Shown here one piece after another: positions 1-8,390 of a DNA stretch of 64,000 nucleotides. The notes beneath the pieces were generated by a model. That model ran no database searches, had not been told where the DNA came from, and saw only the letters and a list, made by a program, of their open reading frames with translations. The translations under genes and the position numbers were made by a program. The first letter of the stretch is position 1. Every line of letters starts with the position of its first letter. This stretch comes from Streptomyces spiramyceticus (lineage in GTDB: Bacteria > Actinomycetota > Actinomycetes > Streptomycetales > Streptomycetaceae), in NCBI RefSeq assembly GCF_028807635.1, contig NZ_JARBAX010000002.1, forward strand, positions 310,001 through 374,000, given 5' to 3'.

Positions 1-444
1 CAGCTTCAGGCCGTGCGGGCCCAGGCGCTCGGGACGGCCGAGCTTGTCGATGTCGAACCGCCACAGGTGCTCGCCGATCGCACCGACGATCTCCCGGTTT
101 CCCAGCCAGGCGATGTGCGTGGTGCCTTTGATGGACGAGTCGGTGGGCTCGATCCGCAGGGTGGACAGGCGGTCGGCCTCGGCGAGGGTCGCGGTGTCGT
201 AGAAGAGCAGGTGTTGGCCGGTGTTGCCGAGGAATCCGAGTGAGTGGTCCGGGCTGACGCTGACGGCGTGGCCCCCGGCGATGCCGTCGTAGTAGTCGAT
301 CTTGTACGCGTACCGGCCGGTGGCGGGGTCGTAGTGGAAGACGCAGGCGCCCGCCCGGCCTTCCAGTCCGTTGAGGCCGTTGCCGTCGAGGGCGATGTGG
401 AAGGCGTACGGGTACTCGTGCGGCTGGGTGGCAAGCGGGGTCAA
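1..444 (-). CDS. Beta-propeller-like protein, N-terminal part, cut by window edge
   Basis: The minus-strand frame is open from 444 to the window edge (148 codons). The best start is a TTG at 444 that overlaps the TGA of the upstream SRPBCC-like gene (TTGA), so translation is probably coupled. The product begins LTPLATQPHEYPYAFH and carries blade-like stretches such as SPDHSLGFLGNTG and THIAWLGNREIV, typical of WD40/YVTN-type repeats. No signal peptide is seen. I do not recognise the family, so an enzymatic or scaffold role is open. It is co-transcribed with the upstream gene. The alternative frame beginning with ATG at 434 is Ser/Thr/Arg-rich and looks like a shadow. Confidence 0.55.
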   Translation of the reverse strand, partial: MTPLATQPHEYPYAFHIALDGNGLNGLEGRAGACVFHYDPATGRYAYKIDYYDGIAGGHAVSVSPDHSLGFLGNTGQHLLFYDTATLAEADRLSTLRIEPTDSSIKGTTHIAWLGNREIVGAIGEHLWRFDIDKLGRPERLGPHGLKL

Positions 445-1406
445 CGGGGCTGCCTCTCGGGCCTGAAGTGGCGGAAGCCGGAACTGTCGGTGTACTCGGG
501 CCGCGTCGGCCTCCACGGGGCCAACCCGGCCAACGGGTTCAACGGCTCGGCCACCCGGGCGACGGCGTCCCAGAGCGAGGAGTAGTCGGCACCGGCCGTC
601 TCCGCGACCGGCCCTGTGCTGCCCTGCCCGTGTGCCGCGATGGTACTCAGGGTGGTGTGGAAGGACCTGCGGTAGGCGTCCTCCACCAGAGCGCGCCGGA
701 CCGCGGGCCACAGCGCGGGGGTGATCGCCCGCCACAACGGTGGGAGGGCGAACTGCTGATAGGCGCAGATGGTTACTCTGGTGCCGCCCGCGGTCCGGGC
801 GAAGGACACCGAGCCGTCGTCCTGAAGCGCGGAGGCGTTCTCGCTGTGGACCTGCCGCCAGCGCAGCAGCTGCTCGTCCGGGCCGTAGTCGATGGTCTCC
901 AGCTTGCAGACGTCGAGTACGTCGGCGCCGCACAGCGCGAGGTAGGCGGGCTGGGCCCGGTTGATGCTCCGCTCGAGCTGCCGAATCGGCCTTCCGGCCT
1001 CATCGCGTGCCTGGACATCCGTACAGCCGGCCAGGTGGCCGCTGGTCAGACCGATAACCTGACTGATGTCGAGGCATGTGGTGAACTCGTCGAACGGCGT
1101 GGGCACTTGCCTCTCGCAGCGGAACAGGACGGCTTCGTCCAGGTAGCGCCACCGCATCCCGTCGGCACTTGGCGAGACGGACGCGATCAGTTGGTCCAGC
1201 GGTTCCAGATGGCGGGCCACGGCCTCGAACTCCGCAGGCCCGAACGCCAGTGCATCGACGCCGAGCGGTGTCGGCGCGGTGCGGGTCGGGGCGTCATTCG
1301 GGCGGATCCGAAGGGCGGACGCCAACTCTGTCGCCAACTCCGCCGTCTGGTCGACGATCGTCAGAAACCTTCGCAGCGCCACTCCGGCCAGGGGGATGTT
1401 GGGCAT
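441..1406 (-). CDS. SRPBCC/START-like protein of unknown function
   Basis: This encodes 321 residues with an ATG at 1406 preceded by a modest GGGCGGA ribosome site. The central part (about residues 85-255), including DGSVSFARTAGGTRVTICAY and a following FALPPLWRAITPALW helix, has the strand-then-long-helix pattern of SRPBCC/START ligand-binding folds, which include polyketide cyclases and lipid-binding proteins. No catalytic motif is evident. It overlaps the next gene by the TTGA junction and diverges from the glycosyltransferase operon across a 370-bp region. The fold assignment is inference from pattern only, and the substrate is unknown. Confidence 0.6.
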   Translation of the reverse strand: MPNIPLAGVALRRFLTIVDQTAELATELASALRIRPNDAPTRTAPTPLGVDALAFGPAEFEAVARHLEPLDQLIASVSPSADGMRWRYLDEAVLFRCERQVPTPFDEFTTCLDISQVIGLTSGHLAGCTDVQARDEAGRPIRQLERSINRAQPAYLALCGADVLDVCKLETIDYGPDEQLLRWRQVHSENASALQDDGSVSFARTAGGTRVTICAYQQFALPPLWRAITPALWPAVRRALVEDAYRRSFHTTLSTIAAHGQGSTGPVAETAGADYSSLWDAVARVAEPLNPLAGLAPWRPTRPEYTDSSGFRHFRPERQPR

Positions 1407-1692
1407 GGTTCCGCCCTACCCGGCGCAATCACCTCCCATACCAGCCGCGCCCGCCGAGGCCGGCCCATGGGCCGATCGGCGAACTGTCGAGGTGGACGGT
1501 GTACCTGCCGGCTCTCCGGCCTGGCGGCAGCGGCGCATGGATCTCGGCAGCGCCGTCGAGAAGAACTCGGCATGCGCGCCAGCGCCGGCGGGATCCGGCC
1601 ACTTCCTGGATCCCGGGCGCTGCCTGCCGCCTCACCTGTGAACATTCATCACGGACACGTCAAGTGCACTGCCATCACACGGCGGAGGATTC

Positions 1693-1782
1693 ATGACCCG
1701 TACGGCGCCGTCACCCCCAGCCCTCCCCGCACCCAGGGACCTCTGCCCCGTAGAGGGATTTCAGAGGGTGGCTGTGCGGTGA
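1693..1782 (+). CDS. Short leader ORF coupled to glycosyltransferase
   Basis: A 29-codon frame starts at ATG 1693, four bases after a strong GGAGG (1684-1688). It ends in TGA 1780-1782, which overlaps the GTG start of the glycosyltransferase (GTGA). The peptide is Pro-rich, begins MTRTAPSPPAL and has one Cys at position 18. The good ribosome site and exact stop/start overlap suggest translational coupling. It may be only a coupling leader; a peptide product is possible but unproven. Confidence 0.4.
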   Translation: MTRTAPSPPALPAPRDLCPVEGFQRVAVR

Positions 1783-2810
1783 CCGGACTCCGCGTGCTCC
1801 AGATACCCGAGACCTGCGGTTGGAACGACTACGTCGCACTCCAGGAGAGCCACCTCGCGGCCCAAGGGGCCGTGGTGCTGCGCCCGGGGCTGTGCCGCGA
1901 CGAACCAGGGTTCGGCCCCGGAGACCTCTCCCACCTGGTCGGTGCGGTGCCGGACATCGTGCACCTGCACTGGCCGGAAATGCTCGCCAGGTTGCTCGGC
2001 GACGCCGAGGCGATCGCCTTCCTGCGGGAGTTCGCCGCCAGGGGTGCGCGTCTGGTCCAGACGGTGCACGACCTCGCCCCTCACGAAGAGGGGACACACG
2101 GCAATGCGGGGTTCATCGACGAGGTCGACTCGCTCACGCACGGCGTCCACTTCTTCACCAAAGAGCACGAGTTGGCCGCACGCCGGATCCGCAGCCGCCT
2201 GCCCGGCCCGGCGCTGCACCTGCCCCACCCCAGATACCCCCAACTCGTCCCCGACCGAGGGGCATCCCCGTACGGCGCGACGATCGGCTGCTTCGGCCGA
2301 CTGCGCCCCTACAAGCGGACCGCCGCCTTCGCGCGGGCGTTCGTCCGGCACGCCACCGGGGAGCAGCGGCTGCTGATCGCGGGATACCCGGACGATCCGG
2401 CCACCCACCACACCCTGACCGAGATCGCGGCCGCCCACGACCGGGTCCGCTACCTTCCGGGCTTCCACCCCGGGTCCGAGTTCGTGCGGCTGCTGGAGCA
2501 GGTGGACTGGGTGGCGCTGCCCTACCAACGGGTGTGGTCCAGCGGCGTGCTGGTGGCCGCGGCGCAGCAAGGCCGCCGCATCCTGTCACCGCCACCGGTG
2601 GGATCGGACGCCTACGGGCCGGCGCTCGACGATTGGCAGATCGTTGAGCCGTGGGACGACGATGTGGCCGTGTTGCGCTGGCAGGGGGCTCTGACCGTCC
2701 CGCCGGAAGGACAACGGATGGTGAGCGGGCCGGGAGCGCTGACCCTGCCGCAGTGGGACGAGGCGGCGGACGCCCTGGGCGACTTCTACCACCGAATCCT
2801 GGCGGCCTAG
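1779..2810 (+). CDS. GT-B glycosyltransferase (GT4-like)
   Basis: A 343-residue protein starts at GTG 1779, overlapping a small leader ORF. It transfers an unknown sugar from an activated donor; acceptor unknown. The N-terminal Rossmann half runs from LRVLQIPETCGWNDY through VPDIVHLHWPEML, a classic GT4 pattern. The second half holds IGCFGRLRPYKR (the usual G-R-L...K donor-site region, about residue 170) and WVALPYQRVWSSGVLVAAA, which replaces the common E-x7-E loop with SSG, as in some exopolysaccharide and antibiotic transferases. It has no membrane segment, so it should be cytosolic. Its stop directly abuts the SDR gene, forming a two-gene unit. Confidence 0.85.
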   Translation: MTGLRVLQIPETCGWNDYVALQESHLAAQGAVVLRPGLCRDEPGFGPGDLSHLVGAVPDIVHLHWPEMLARLLGDAEAIAFLREFAARGARLVQTVHDLAPHEEGTHGNAGFIDEVDSLTHGVHFFTKEHELAARRIRSRLPGPALHLPHPRYPQLVPDRGASPYGATIGCFGRLRPYKRTAAFARAFVRHATGEQRLLIAGYPDDPATHHTLTEIAAAHDRVRYLPGFHPGSEFVRLLEQVDWVALPYQRVWSSGVLVAAAQQGRRILSPPPVGSDAYGPALDDWQIVEPWDDDVAVLRWQGALTVPPEGQRMVSGPGALTLPQWDEAADALGDFYHRILAA

Positions 2811-3566
2811 ATGGTCCACCGCATCGTCGTAGGAGCGGCCGGCTTCATCGGCCGCCCGCTCGCCGCACACCTCGCCGCCCAGCAGGGACGCCTTCTCCTC
2901 ATTGACTCCGAACCGGCCGGGCCCCCCACCGGCACGGTGCAGGGATGGCACGCCGTCGATTGCCGCACGGAACGCTTCACGCAACTGGTCGACGAGTTCC
3001 TCGACGGAGCCGAACGCGTGGAGCTCTTCCACGCCGCCGGACGGGTACCCCACCTCGCGCGGATCGCCGCCAACGACGTAGACGCCTTCCGCGCGGCGAT
3101 CGAGGACAACCTGGTGACCACCTACGCGGTCCTGCGTACGGTCGCGGAAGCCGCGGCAGCCCACCGCGTACCGGGCGCCATGCTCGTCCTCGGCTCGGTC
3201 GGCGGCACCAGGGCACACCGCTACAAGGCCGGCTACGACGCGGCCAAAGCCGCCGCCGAAAGCCTCACCCGCAGTTTCGCCCTGGAGTACGGCCCGCTCC
3301 ACATGTCGACGCGGGCCATCGCGATCGGCCCCATCGACGACTCCTCGACCACCTCTGCCGACGGGGTACACCTCCACGCCCTCGTCCGGGACGTCCCCCT
3401 ACAGCGCTACGCGACCCTCGCCGAGGTGGTCCACGCCGTCGCGGTGCTGGCGACACCGGTCTTCGACTTCGCGAACGGCGCGACCTACCTCTTCGACGGG
3501 GGCCTCGCTCAGCAACTCCGCTCCCAGACCATCGAACGACCCCCTGAGGACTTGGGAGTCCGCTGA
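2811..3566 (+). CDS. Short-chain dehydrogenase/reductase
   Basis: This encodes 251 residues; the ATG immediately follows the stop of the glycosyltransferase. It should be an NAD(P)-dependent oxidoreductase, soluble and cytosolic. The N-terminal nucleotide-binding loop is GAAGFIG (residues 8-14), closer to extended SDR/epimerase loops, while the catalytic YDAAK (Y-x3-K, about residue 145) sits after a LVLGSVGG strand carrying the catalytic Ser. The length and the C-terminal NGATYLFDGG are typical of classical SDRs. Coupling to the glycosyltransferase suggests it acts on a sugar nucleotide or the glycosylated product, which is inference. Confidence 0.85.
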   Translation: MVHRIVVGAAGFIGRPLAAHLAAQQGRLLLIDSEPAGPPTGTVQGWHAVDCRTERFTQLVDEFLDGAERVELFHAAGRVPHLARIAANDVDAFRAAIEDNLVTTYAVLRTVAEAAAAHRVPGAMLVLGSVGGTRAHRYKAGYDAAKAAAESLTRSFALEYGPLHMSTRAIAIGPIDDSSTTSADGVHLHALVRDVPLQRYATLAEVVHAVAVLATPVFDFANGATYLFDGGLAQQLRSQTIERPPEDLGVR

Positions 3567-3667
3567 GTCACAGGACGATGCCAGAGCCCTCACACGGCGG
3601 TCCTGTTTGCGTGGCGGTCGGAGGGTCGTTCTCCTCGGCGACACGGCGACGGTGAAGATATGGCTGG

Positions 3668-4678
3668 TCAGCGGGCGAGTATGTGGCCGTCGCGGGGGCG
3701 GTGGTCGCGGGAGCGGCGCAGGTCGGTGGTGACGTACGTGCGTTGCAGCCAGCGGTCTGCTCCGTCGTAACGAGGGTGGAAGGCGGTGCGGCCGTGGACG
3801 GTGACGCGGTTGTCGACGACGACCAGGTCGCCGGGTGTCAGGCGCAGAGTGCGGGCGGTCGCCTCGCAGGCGCGGCCGAATTCGGTCAGCGCCGCTGCGG
3901 CCCGAGGCGTGAGCGGGGTGGTGACGAGTTGGGCCATACGTATGTCGGGATCCTCGGCTGCTCCCGACAGCACCGGTCGGGGCTTGACATCGGGCTCAGT
4001 CGCGGCAGCGTCGGGGCCGAAGGAGGGTGGTGGCGTGGTGATGAACTCCGATGCGAACAGGGCCTGGCGGCTGGCTGGGGTGAGGAGCGGCAGTGCTTGG
4101 CGGATGCCGGCGATGCGCATGCCTGCGATCTGGTCGTGGTCGGCACGCAGGCACAGGAAGATCACATAGTCGGGTGGGTGGGGGTGGAAGCCGTTCTCGG
4201 TGTGGAAGGACAGCGGCACCGATCCGGCGTTGCCGTGGAAGGTCTCCTGCCCGGGCACGGGCACGACGTCCTGCACGAGGGCGCCGGATTTCTCCGCCAG
4301 GTAGGCGAGAGGCTCGCCGAGCCCGCAGGCCACCATGGTGAGCACCGCCGCCGAGATGGTGGCCTGGCGCTGGACCGAGCCGGGTACGGTCGGTGTCGCG
4401 GGCAGGGCCGCCTGATCGACGGGCAGGCCGCCGATCACCAATGTGCCGTGCGGGCCGGAATGCCTTCGGAACCGGCGCACCTCGCGGCGCAGCAGTAGCG
4501 GAAGGTCCTCCCAGGCGTCCCGGGCCCGTGCCACCCACTCGGGGCTGTCGACCTGGTCGTGCCCGCGGGCGCACAGGGTGCGGGCCAGCCCCTCGCACGC
4601 GCCGGTATCGGCCGGATCCAGTTCCCGATCTGCGGCGACGACGGTGCTTTGGGTGGTGTCGGGCGTCGTCTCGGGCAT
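3668..4678 (-). CDS. Fe(II)/2-oxoglutarate dioxygenase, clavaminate synthase/AsnO-like
   Basis: This encodes 336 residues. The ATG at 4678 is preceded by GGAG with seven-base spacing; a GTG at 4723 overlapping the upstream stop is a weaker alternative. The iron facial triad is visible as HTE in SFHTENGFHPH and a distal His in VTVHGRTAFHPRYDG, followed by the 2-oxoglutarate-binding Arg in WLQRTYV. This arrangement is that of the clavaminate synthase-like branch, which includes L-asparagine oxygenase and arginine beta-hydroxylases, so hydroxylation of an amino acid or peptide residue is the likely reaction. It lies 41 bp downstream of an unrecognised gene on the same strand. Confidence 0.85.
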   Translation of the reverse strand: MPETTPDTTQSTVVAADRELDPADTGACEGLARTLCARGHDQVDSPEWVARARDAWEDLPLLLRREVRRFRRHSGPHGTLVIGGLPVDQAALPATPTVPGSVQRQATISAAVLTMVACGLGEPLAYLAEKSGALVQDVVPVPGQETFHGNAGSVPLSFHTENGFHPHPPDYVIFLCLRADHDQIAGMRIAGIRQALPLLTPASRQALFASEFITTPPPSFGPDAAATEPDVKPRPVLSGAAEDPDIRMAQLVTTPLTPRAAAALTEFGRACEATARTLRLTPGDLVVVDNRVTVHGRTAFHPRYDGADRWLQRTYVTTDLRRSRDHRPRDGHILAR

Positions 4679-4719
4679 CAGGGTCTCCTGCCGGGGGTGT
4701 GGGCGGCGGACGCGCGGAC

Positions 4720-5838
4720 TCACGAGTGGCGCAGGCCGGCCACGGCGTCGGCGATGTAGTGGTCCCCGAATCGGATCAGCGAGGCGTACTGGGCCGCGCG
4801 GCGATGGCGCATGAGCCGTAGTTCGGCTACGGCGTTGTCGGGGCCTTCGGGTTTCTGAGCGATGGAACGATCCAGATGCACCATCGAGTACGCGAGGGTG
4901 ACGTGTCGTTCACCGTCCACGATTTCGGCTTCCAGGAGAGCGCCCCGTGCCTCGGCCAGCTCCGGGGCGCGGGCCGCCAAGTGCTCGTAGGAGTCGGGAA
5001 CCACAGACAGCAGGTCCTTCATCGCCGCCCGGAACAGCTTGTATCCGCGATGCTGGCGCCCGCTCAACGGGATGTCCACCGACGGAGGCGCCATGGTGTG
5101 GCGTATCACCGCCATGTAGTAGTCGGCCGGGATCGTACTGGCGTGGGCCATCGCCGCCGGGAATCCACGCACATACACCGTCGCATCTGCCAGCCGCAGC
5201 AGCGCGGCATCGCCGTCGCCGAGCCGCAGATGGCGGGTGGCGTCGGCCACGGCGACCGCGGCGCAGACGTTGAACAGGACATGGACCTGGTGACCGATGA
5301 GCCACCGAGCACTCCACACACTCTCCAACGACGATCCCGCACCAGCCTCGGGGACGGCCACCGGCGGGACGGAGTCAGGACCGGCGCCCGGCGCTGCGCC
5401 GGTGAGATCGAGCACCGACTGCCGCATCCCGGCCACCTCCAGCGCCAGGTCGGAACCCGACAGCGGAGCATCACACAGATCTTCCAGACCGCGGTGGATG
5501 ACCAGGACGCCGTGCAGGGCAGCCTGCTGATCCGACAGCTCCCCCTCACGGACCCGGAAGAACGACTGACTGGTCGACTCCGCCGGCAGTCCCTCACCGA
5601 CCACGGCCGGAGCCAGATCCGACAGCGCGGCCGCCAACTCACCGGCAACCGCGGCGGCCTGCCGCAGCGCGAGGGTGCGCTCGACAGGTCTGGCATGGGT
5701 CGACACCGCGGCCAGCACGCGCGCGGTCCGCTTCGCCTCAGCATCGACCCGCGGGCCCAACAGCGGGACGGGCCGCCCGCCTCGGGGATTTCGGAAGACA
5801 GCGACAGCAGGATGACCGGAAACCGGTGATAAGCCCAT
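4720..5838 (-). CDS. Conserved-looking protein of unknown function
   Basis: About 372 residues if the ATG at 5838 (MGLSPVSGHP) is the start; no strong ribosome site marks it and the open frame continues to 6072. The protein is alpha-helical and soluble-looking. Stretches that look constrained are YVRGFPAAMAHASTIPADYY, HTMAPPSVDIPLSG and, near the C-terminus, YSMVHLDRSIAQK. The helical layout with late conserved His residues vaguely recalls the indoleamine dioxygenase/PrnB haem superfamily, but that is only a guess. It precedes the Fe/2-oxoglutarate oxygenase by 41 bp, so the two probably form an operon. Confidence 0.55.
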   Translation of the reverse strand: MGLSPVSGHPAVAVFRNPRGGRPVPLLGPRVDAEAKRTARVLAAVSTHARPVERTLALRQAAAVAGELAAALSDLAPAVVGEGLPAESTSQSFFRVREGELSDQQAALHGVLVIHRGLEDLCDAPLSGSDLALEVAGMRQSVLDLTGAAPGAGPDSVPPVAVPEAGAGSSLESVWSARWLIGHQVHVLFNVCAAVAVADATRHLRLGDGDAALLRLADATVYVRGFPAAMAHASTIPADYYMAVIRHTMAPPSVDIPLSGRQHRGYKLFRAAMKDLLSVVPDSYEHLAARAPELAEARGALLEAEIVDGERHVTLAYSMVHLDRSIAQKPEGPDNAVAELRLMRHRRAAQYASLIRFGDHYIADAVAGLRHS

Positions 5839-6477
5839 GGTTGAAGTATTTCGCCAAGAACACTCCACACGAAACCCTGATCTGCAAGACCATTCCTGTG
5901 CGGTGCACCGGAGTTGGCCGGGAGAGGTCAGCGGCGGCGAACCCGGTATGCCCCGCGGGCTCCGTCCGACCCAGACCGTCAGCGCCGCGGCCACCGTGCG
6001 TCTGGCACCTGTCGAGGATGGGGCATCGCCCGTTCGGTGCTCCTCAACGGGACGCGGTGGAGGCCGGCGCATCCGGACGACCCGCCGAACCTCATCCCGG
6101 CATCGCTCGTGTGAGGCAGCGCCGACATGGCCCGTCCGCCCGGGGAGGGCGCTGTGGAGGAATCTGGGCGCTGCCTGGCGACCTCATTGGTGACTCAGAA
6201 GAAGCCAATCTTTCTGGGGGAATAGTTTACTAATAAGTTCTTCGTCTGCTGGTGGGATATGCAACTCATGTCGTTGACCTGTGCAAATGGCCTTCATGGA
6301 TGCAAACGGGAGGCCGTTGGCCCGAGAATGGTCCGGATCTTGGTCGCCCCAGGGGTGTGCGCTGAATCCGCGGATTGGGCGTGATTTCCGTCTGACAGGT
6401 TCCCGGGCCACCTGGCCAGGAACGGCTCGTCCGGGATTGCAGGCGCCCCCAACCGGTCTCATCCGCACGCTGGTTCA
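5839..6477. other. Intergenic region without a recognised gene
   Basis: This 640-bp stretch lies between the unknown gene reading left and the sigma-factor stub. Base composition drops locally (6190-6310), which fits promoter sequence for the leftward gene or decayed coding DNA. I see no RNA gene, repeat or convincing coding frame. Confidence 0.5.
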
Positions 6478-6660
6478 CTGACCTGGATCGAAGACGCGAC
6501 CAAGATCGCGCCACGGGATGCCCGGGTCTTGTCGAAGAGGTTCTTCGACGAGCTCCAGTCCCTGGAGGAGGGGACACACGAGCACCAGTACGCCCGCAAC
6601 ACACTCATAGAGGTGAACCTGTCCCTGGTCCGGTTCGCCGCCTCACGCTTAGGTGCTGAC
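6478..6660 (+). pseudogene. Stub of a SigB/SigF-family sigma factor
   Basis: The forward frame from about 6478 reads the segment before and into region 2 of Streptomyces stress-type sigma factors: APRDARVLSKRFFDEL, then SLEEGTHEHQYARNTLIE and NLSLVRFAASR. In intact family members this is followed by a DIxQVGxIGLIKAID core-binding helix; here the homology stops at about 6650 and an unrelated sequence follows. No start codon with a ribosome site and no regions 3 and 4 are present, so this is a truncated relic. The TTA codon at the break is consistent with junk sequence. Confidence 0.7.
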
Positions 6661-6792
6661 ATCACGCCATGGTCACGTCATTGTTGGGGCTTCCGATTCC
6701 TCGGAGGCGTCATGGAATGGCGTGAAAGGCGACTTACACGTAGAACCGCCCTCACCGTTGCGGCAGGTGATGGCAGTTCGGGCTCCCGCACG

Positions 6793-7344
6793 ATGACGGT
6801 GTACGAATCGCTGAACGCGGGCGTCCGCATCGTGGCGGCCGCGCTGCTCATCTACGCGGCTGCGCAGAAACTCGCGGCACCTCGCTCGTTCCGGTTGACG
6901 CTGACGGCACTGCGCATCCCCCGCGCAGTGCTCGTCTCGGCAGGTGTTCCCGTGGTCGAACTCGCGGGCCGCGAGGCGCACAGCGTCGAGTTGATGGCGG
7001 CCCGAGGGCTCCTCGCGGACCCGACCCATCGCAACCGAGAGAAGTGCGTATGGGAGGAGGAGGCTGCGCTGGGCTGGTTCCGCTCCCTACACGAGCACGC
7101 AGTGATCGTGCCCGCGAACGATCTGGTTTTGGGTGAACTCGCCGCGTATGGCGCGTACTTGTGTCCGCTCAGCAGCAGCCACGTCGGGCTCGCCCGTCCT
7201 CGGCTGCTCGTGATGTACCGCCCCGGCGGCCAGGGCCTCGTCTTCGACGTTACGGCAGTGGAGGTCGTCCACCAGCAGGCCCCGGGGACCCGCCGTACGA
7301 ACGCGGTTGACTCGGAAGATCGTGCGCGACGGAGAGACGCTTGA
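6793..7344 (+). pseudogene. MauE/DoxX-like stub joined to an unidentified fragment
   Basis: From ATG 6793 the frame encodes MTVYESLNAGVRIVAAALLI, then YAAAQKLAAPRSFRLTLTAL, with one clear membrane helix. This resembles the start of MauE-type membrane proteins, which are usually four-helix. Homology ends near 6975. The same frame continues to 7344 as a soluble sequence (LLADPTHRNREKCVWEEEAA; LVLGELAAYGAYLCPLSSS) that I do not recognise and that lacks the expected helices. The simplest reading is a deletion junction between two decayed genes. Confidence 0.5.
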
Positions 7345-7558
7345 CGCCTCGCAGACGCCGTGGACCGTCTTCTATCTCAACGAGGTCGGCATGATCGACA
7401 AGGTCTCACCGGTGATCCAACAGGGACGGTATCTTCGGGTCGACGACATTCGACAGGCGCTGTCATCCAGCTACCTCGCCGGCACCCTCCTGAGGAGCGG
7501 ATGGCCTTCGGCGTGTGCGAATCGTTCCTGCGGTGAAGGCGTTGGGCCATACGGGTGA
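7307..7558 (+). CDS. Small ORF of unknown function, possibly a gene remnant
   Basis: An 83-codon frame from TTG 7307, or a longer frame lacking a start, encodes LTRKIVRDGETLDASQTPWT and DKVSPVIQQGRYLRVDDIRQ, which reads like genuine protein up to about residue 60. The tail after LLRSGW is low-complexity and frame-like. It overlaps the end of the preceding relic and has no clear ribosome site. I regard it as the remains of a gene; function unknown. Confidence 0.3.
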   Translation: MTRKIVRDGETLDASQTPWTVFYLNEVGMIDKVSPVIQQGRYLRVDDIRQALSSSYLAGTLLRSGWPSACANRSCGEGVGPYG

Positions 7559-7640
7559 GCGCGGCCGTCTGTCCCTGTGCACGCTGTGCGGCGGTCGGTA
7601 GAACGCTGAGGGCTGTTCCGTCGCGCTGAAGGAGTCCGTG

Positions 7641-8231
7641 GTGAGCCGAGGCTTGATCGTCGTGGATGTGCAGAACGACTTCTGCGAAGGGGGCAGTGTC
7701 CCCGTCACGGGTGGTGCGCGGCTCGCGGTGGAGATCGCCGATCTGGTCGAGCAGAGCGCGGGTGGTGACTACCAGTACATCGTCGCGACCCGGGACCATC
7801 ACATCGACCCGGGAGGTCACTTCTCCAAGACTCCCGACTTCCAGGACAGTTTCCCCGTCCACTGCGTAGCAGGGGGCGAGGGCAGCGAATTCCACCCCGA
7901 TTTCGCCCCCGCCGTCACCGGCGGAAAGGTCGACGCCGTCTTCTTCAAGGGTGCGCACAGCGCCTCCAAGAGCGGCTTCGAAGGAGCCGACGCCCAGGGC
8001 ACCCCGCTGGCCGACGGGCTGCGCGCACGCGGGGTCGAAGACGTCGATGTGATGGGCATCGCCACCGATCATTGCGTGCGGGCGACCGCGCTGGACGCCG
8101 TCGCGGCGGGGTTCCGTGCGCGCGTACGCCTGGACTACGCGGTCGGGGTCGCACCCGACACCACGGCCGCGGCCCTGGACGACTTCCGCCGGGCAGGCGT
8201 CGCTGTATCCGGAGACGTACCCGCGCAGTAG
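7641..8231 (+). CDS. pncA: Nicotinamidase (isochorismatase family)
   Basis: This encodes 196 residues from GTG 7641, six bases after AAGGAG; a GTG directly before it is too close to the ribosome site. It should hydrolyse nicotinamide to nicotinate in NAD salvage, in the cytosol. The catalytic triad is visible: Asp in IVVDVQNDF (about residue 9), Lys in VFFKGAHS, and Cys in GIATDHCVRATALDA. The metal-binding Asp/His residues sit in RDHHIDPGGHF. The length matches actinobacterial PncA. A short hairpin (8240-8255) follows the stop. It is not obviously linked to the peptide operon downstream. Confidence 0.9.
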   Translation: MSRGLIVVDVQNDFCEGGSVPVTGGARLAVEIADLVEQSAGGDYQYIVATRDHHIDPGGHFSKTPDFQDSFPVHCVAGGEGSEFHPDFAPAVTGGKVDAVFFKGAHSASKSGFEGADAQGTPLADGLRARGVEDVDVMGIATDHCVRATALDAVAAGFRARVRLDYAVGVAPDTTAAALDDFRRAGVAVSGDVPAQ

Positions 8232-8239
8232 CTCCCACC

Positions 8240-8255
8240 CCCGGCGCATGCCGGG
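8240..8255 (+). terminator. Weak hairpin after pncA
   Basis: CCCGGC-GCAT-GCCGGG forms a six-pair stem nine bases after the pncA stop, with no following T tract. It could separate pncA from the peptide operon. Confidence 0.3.
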
Positions 8256-8390
8256 CTGGCGCCATCACCACAGGTGCTTTCGCGATTGTCCGGGGCGAAA
8301 GGCCCTGCCGGTCAGCTTGGCTCCGACCCTGGCCGTAATGCTTGGAGGCTTCGTGCAGTGGAACGTGTACAGACTGGGCGCAGGGGTGTC

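Noticed and set aside
6..434. Alternative minus-strand frame at the left edge beginning with ATG
   Set aside because: Its translation is Ser/Thr/Pro/Arg-only in character, whereas the overlapping TTG-started frame reads as a real folded protein.
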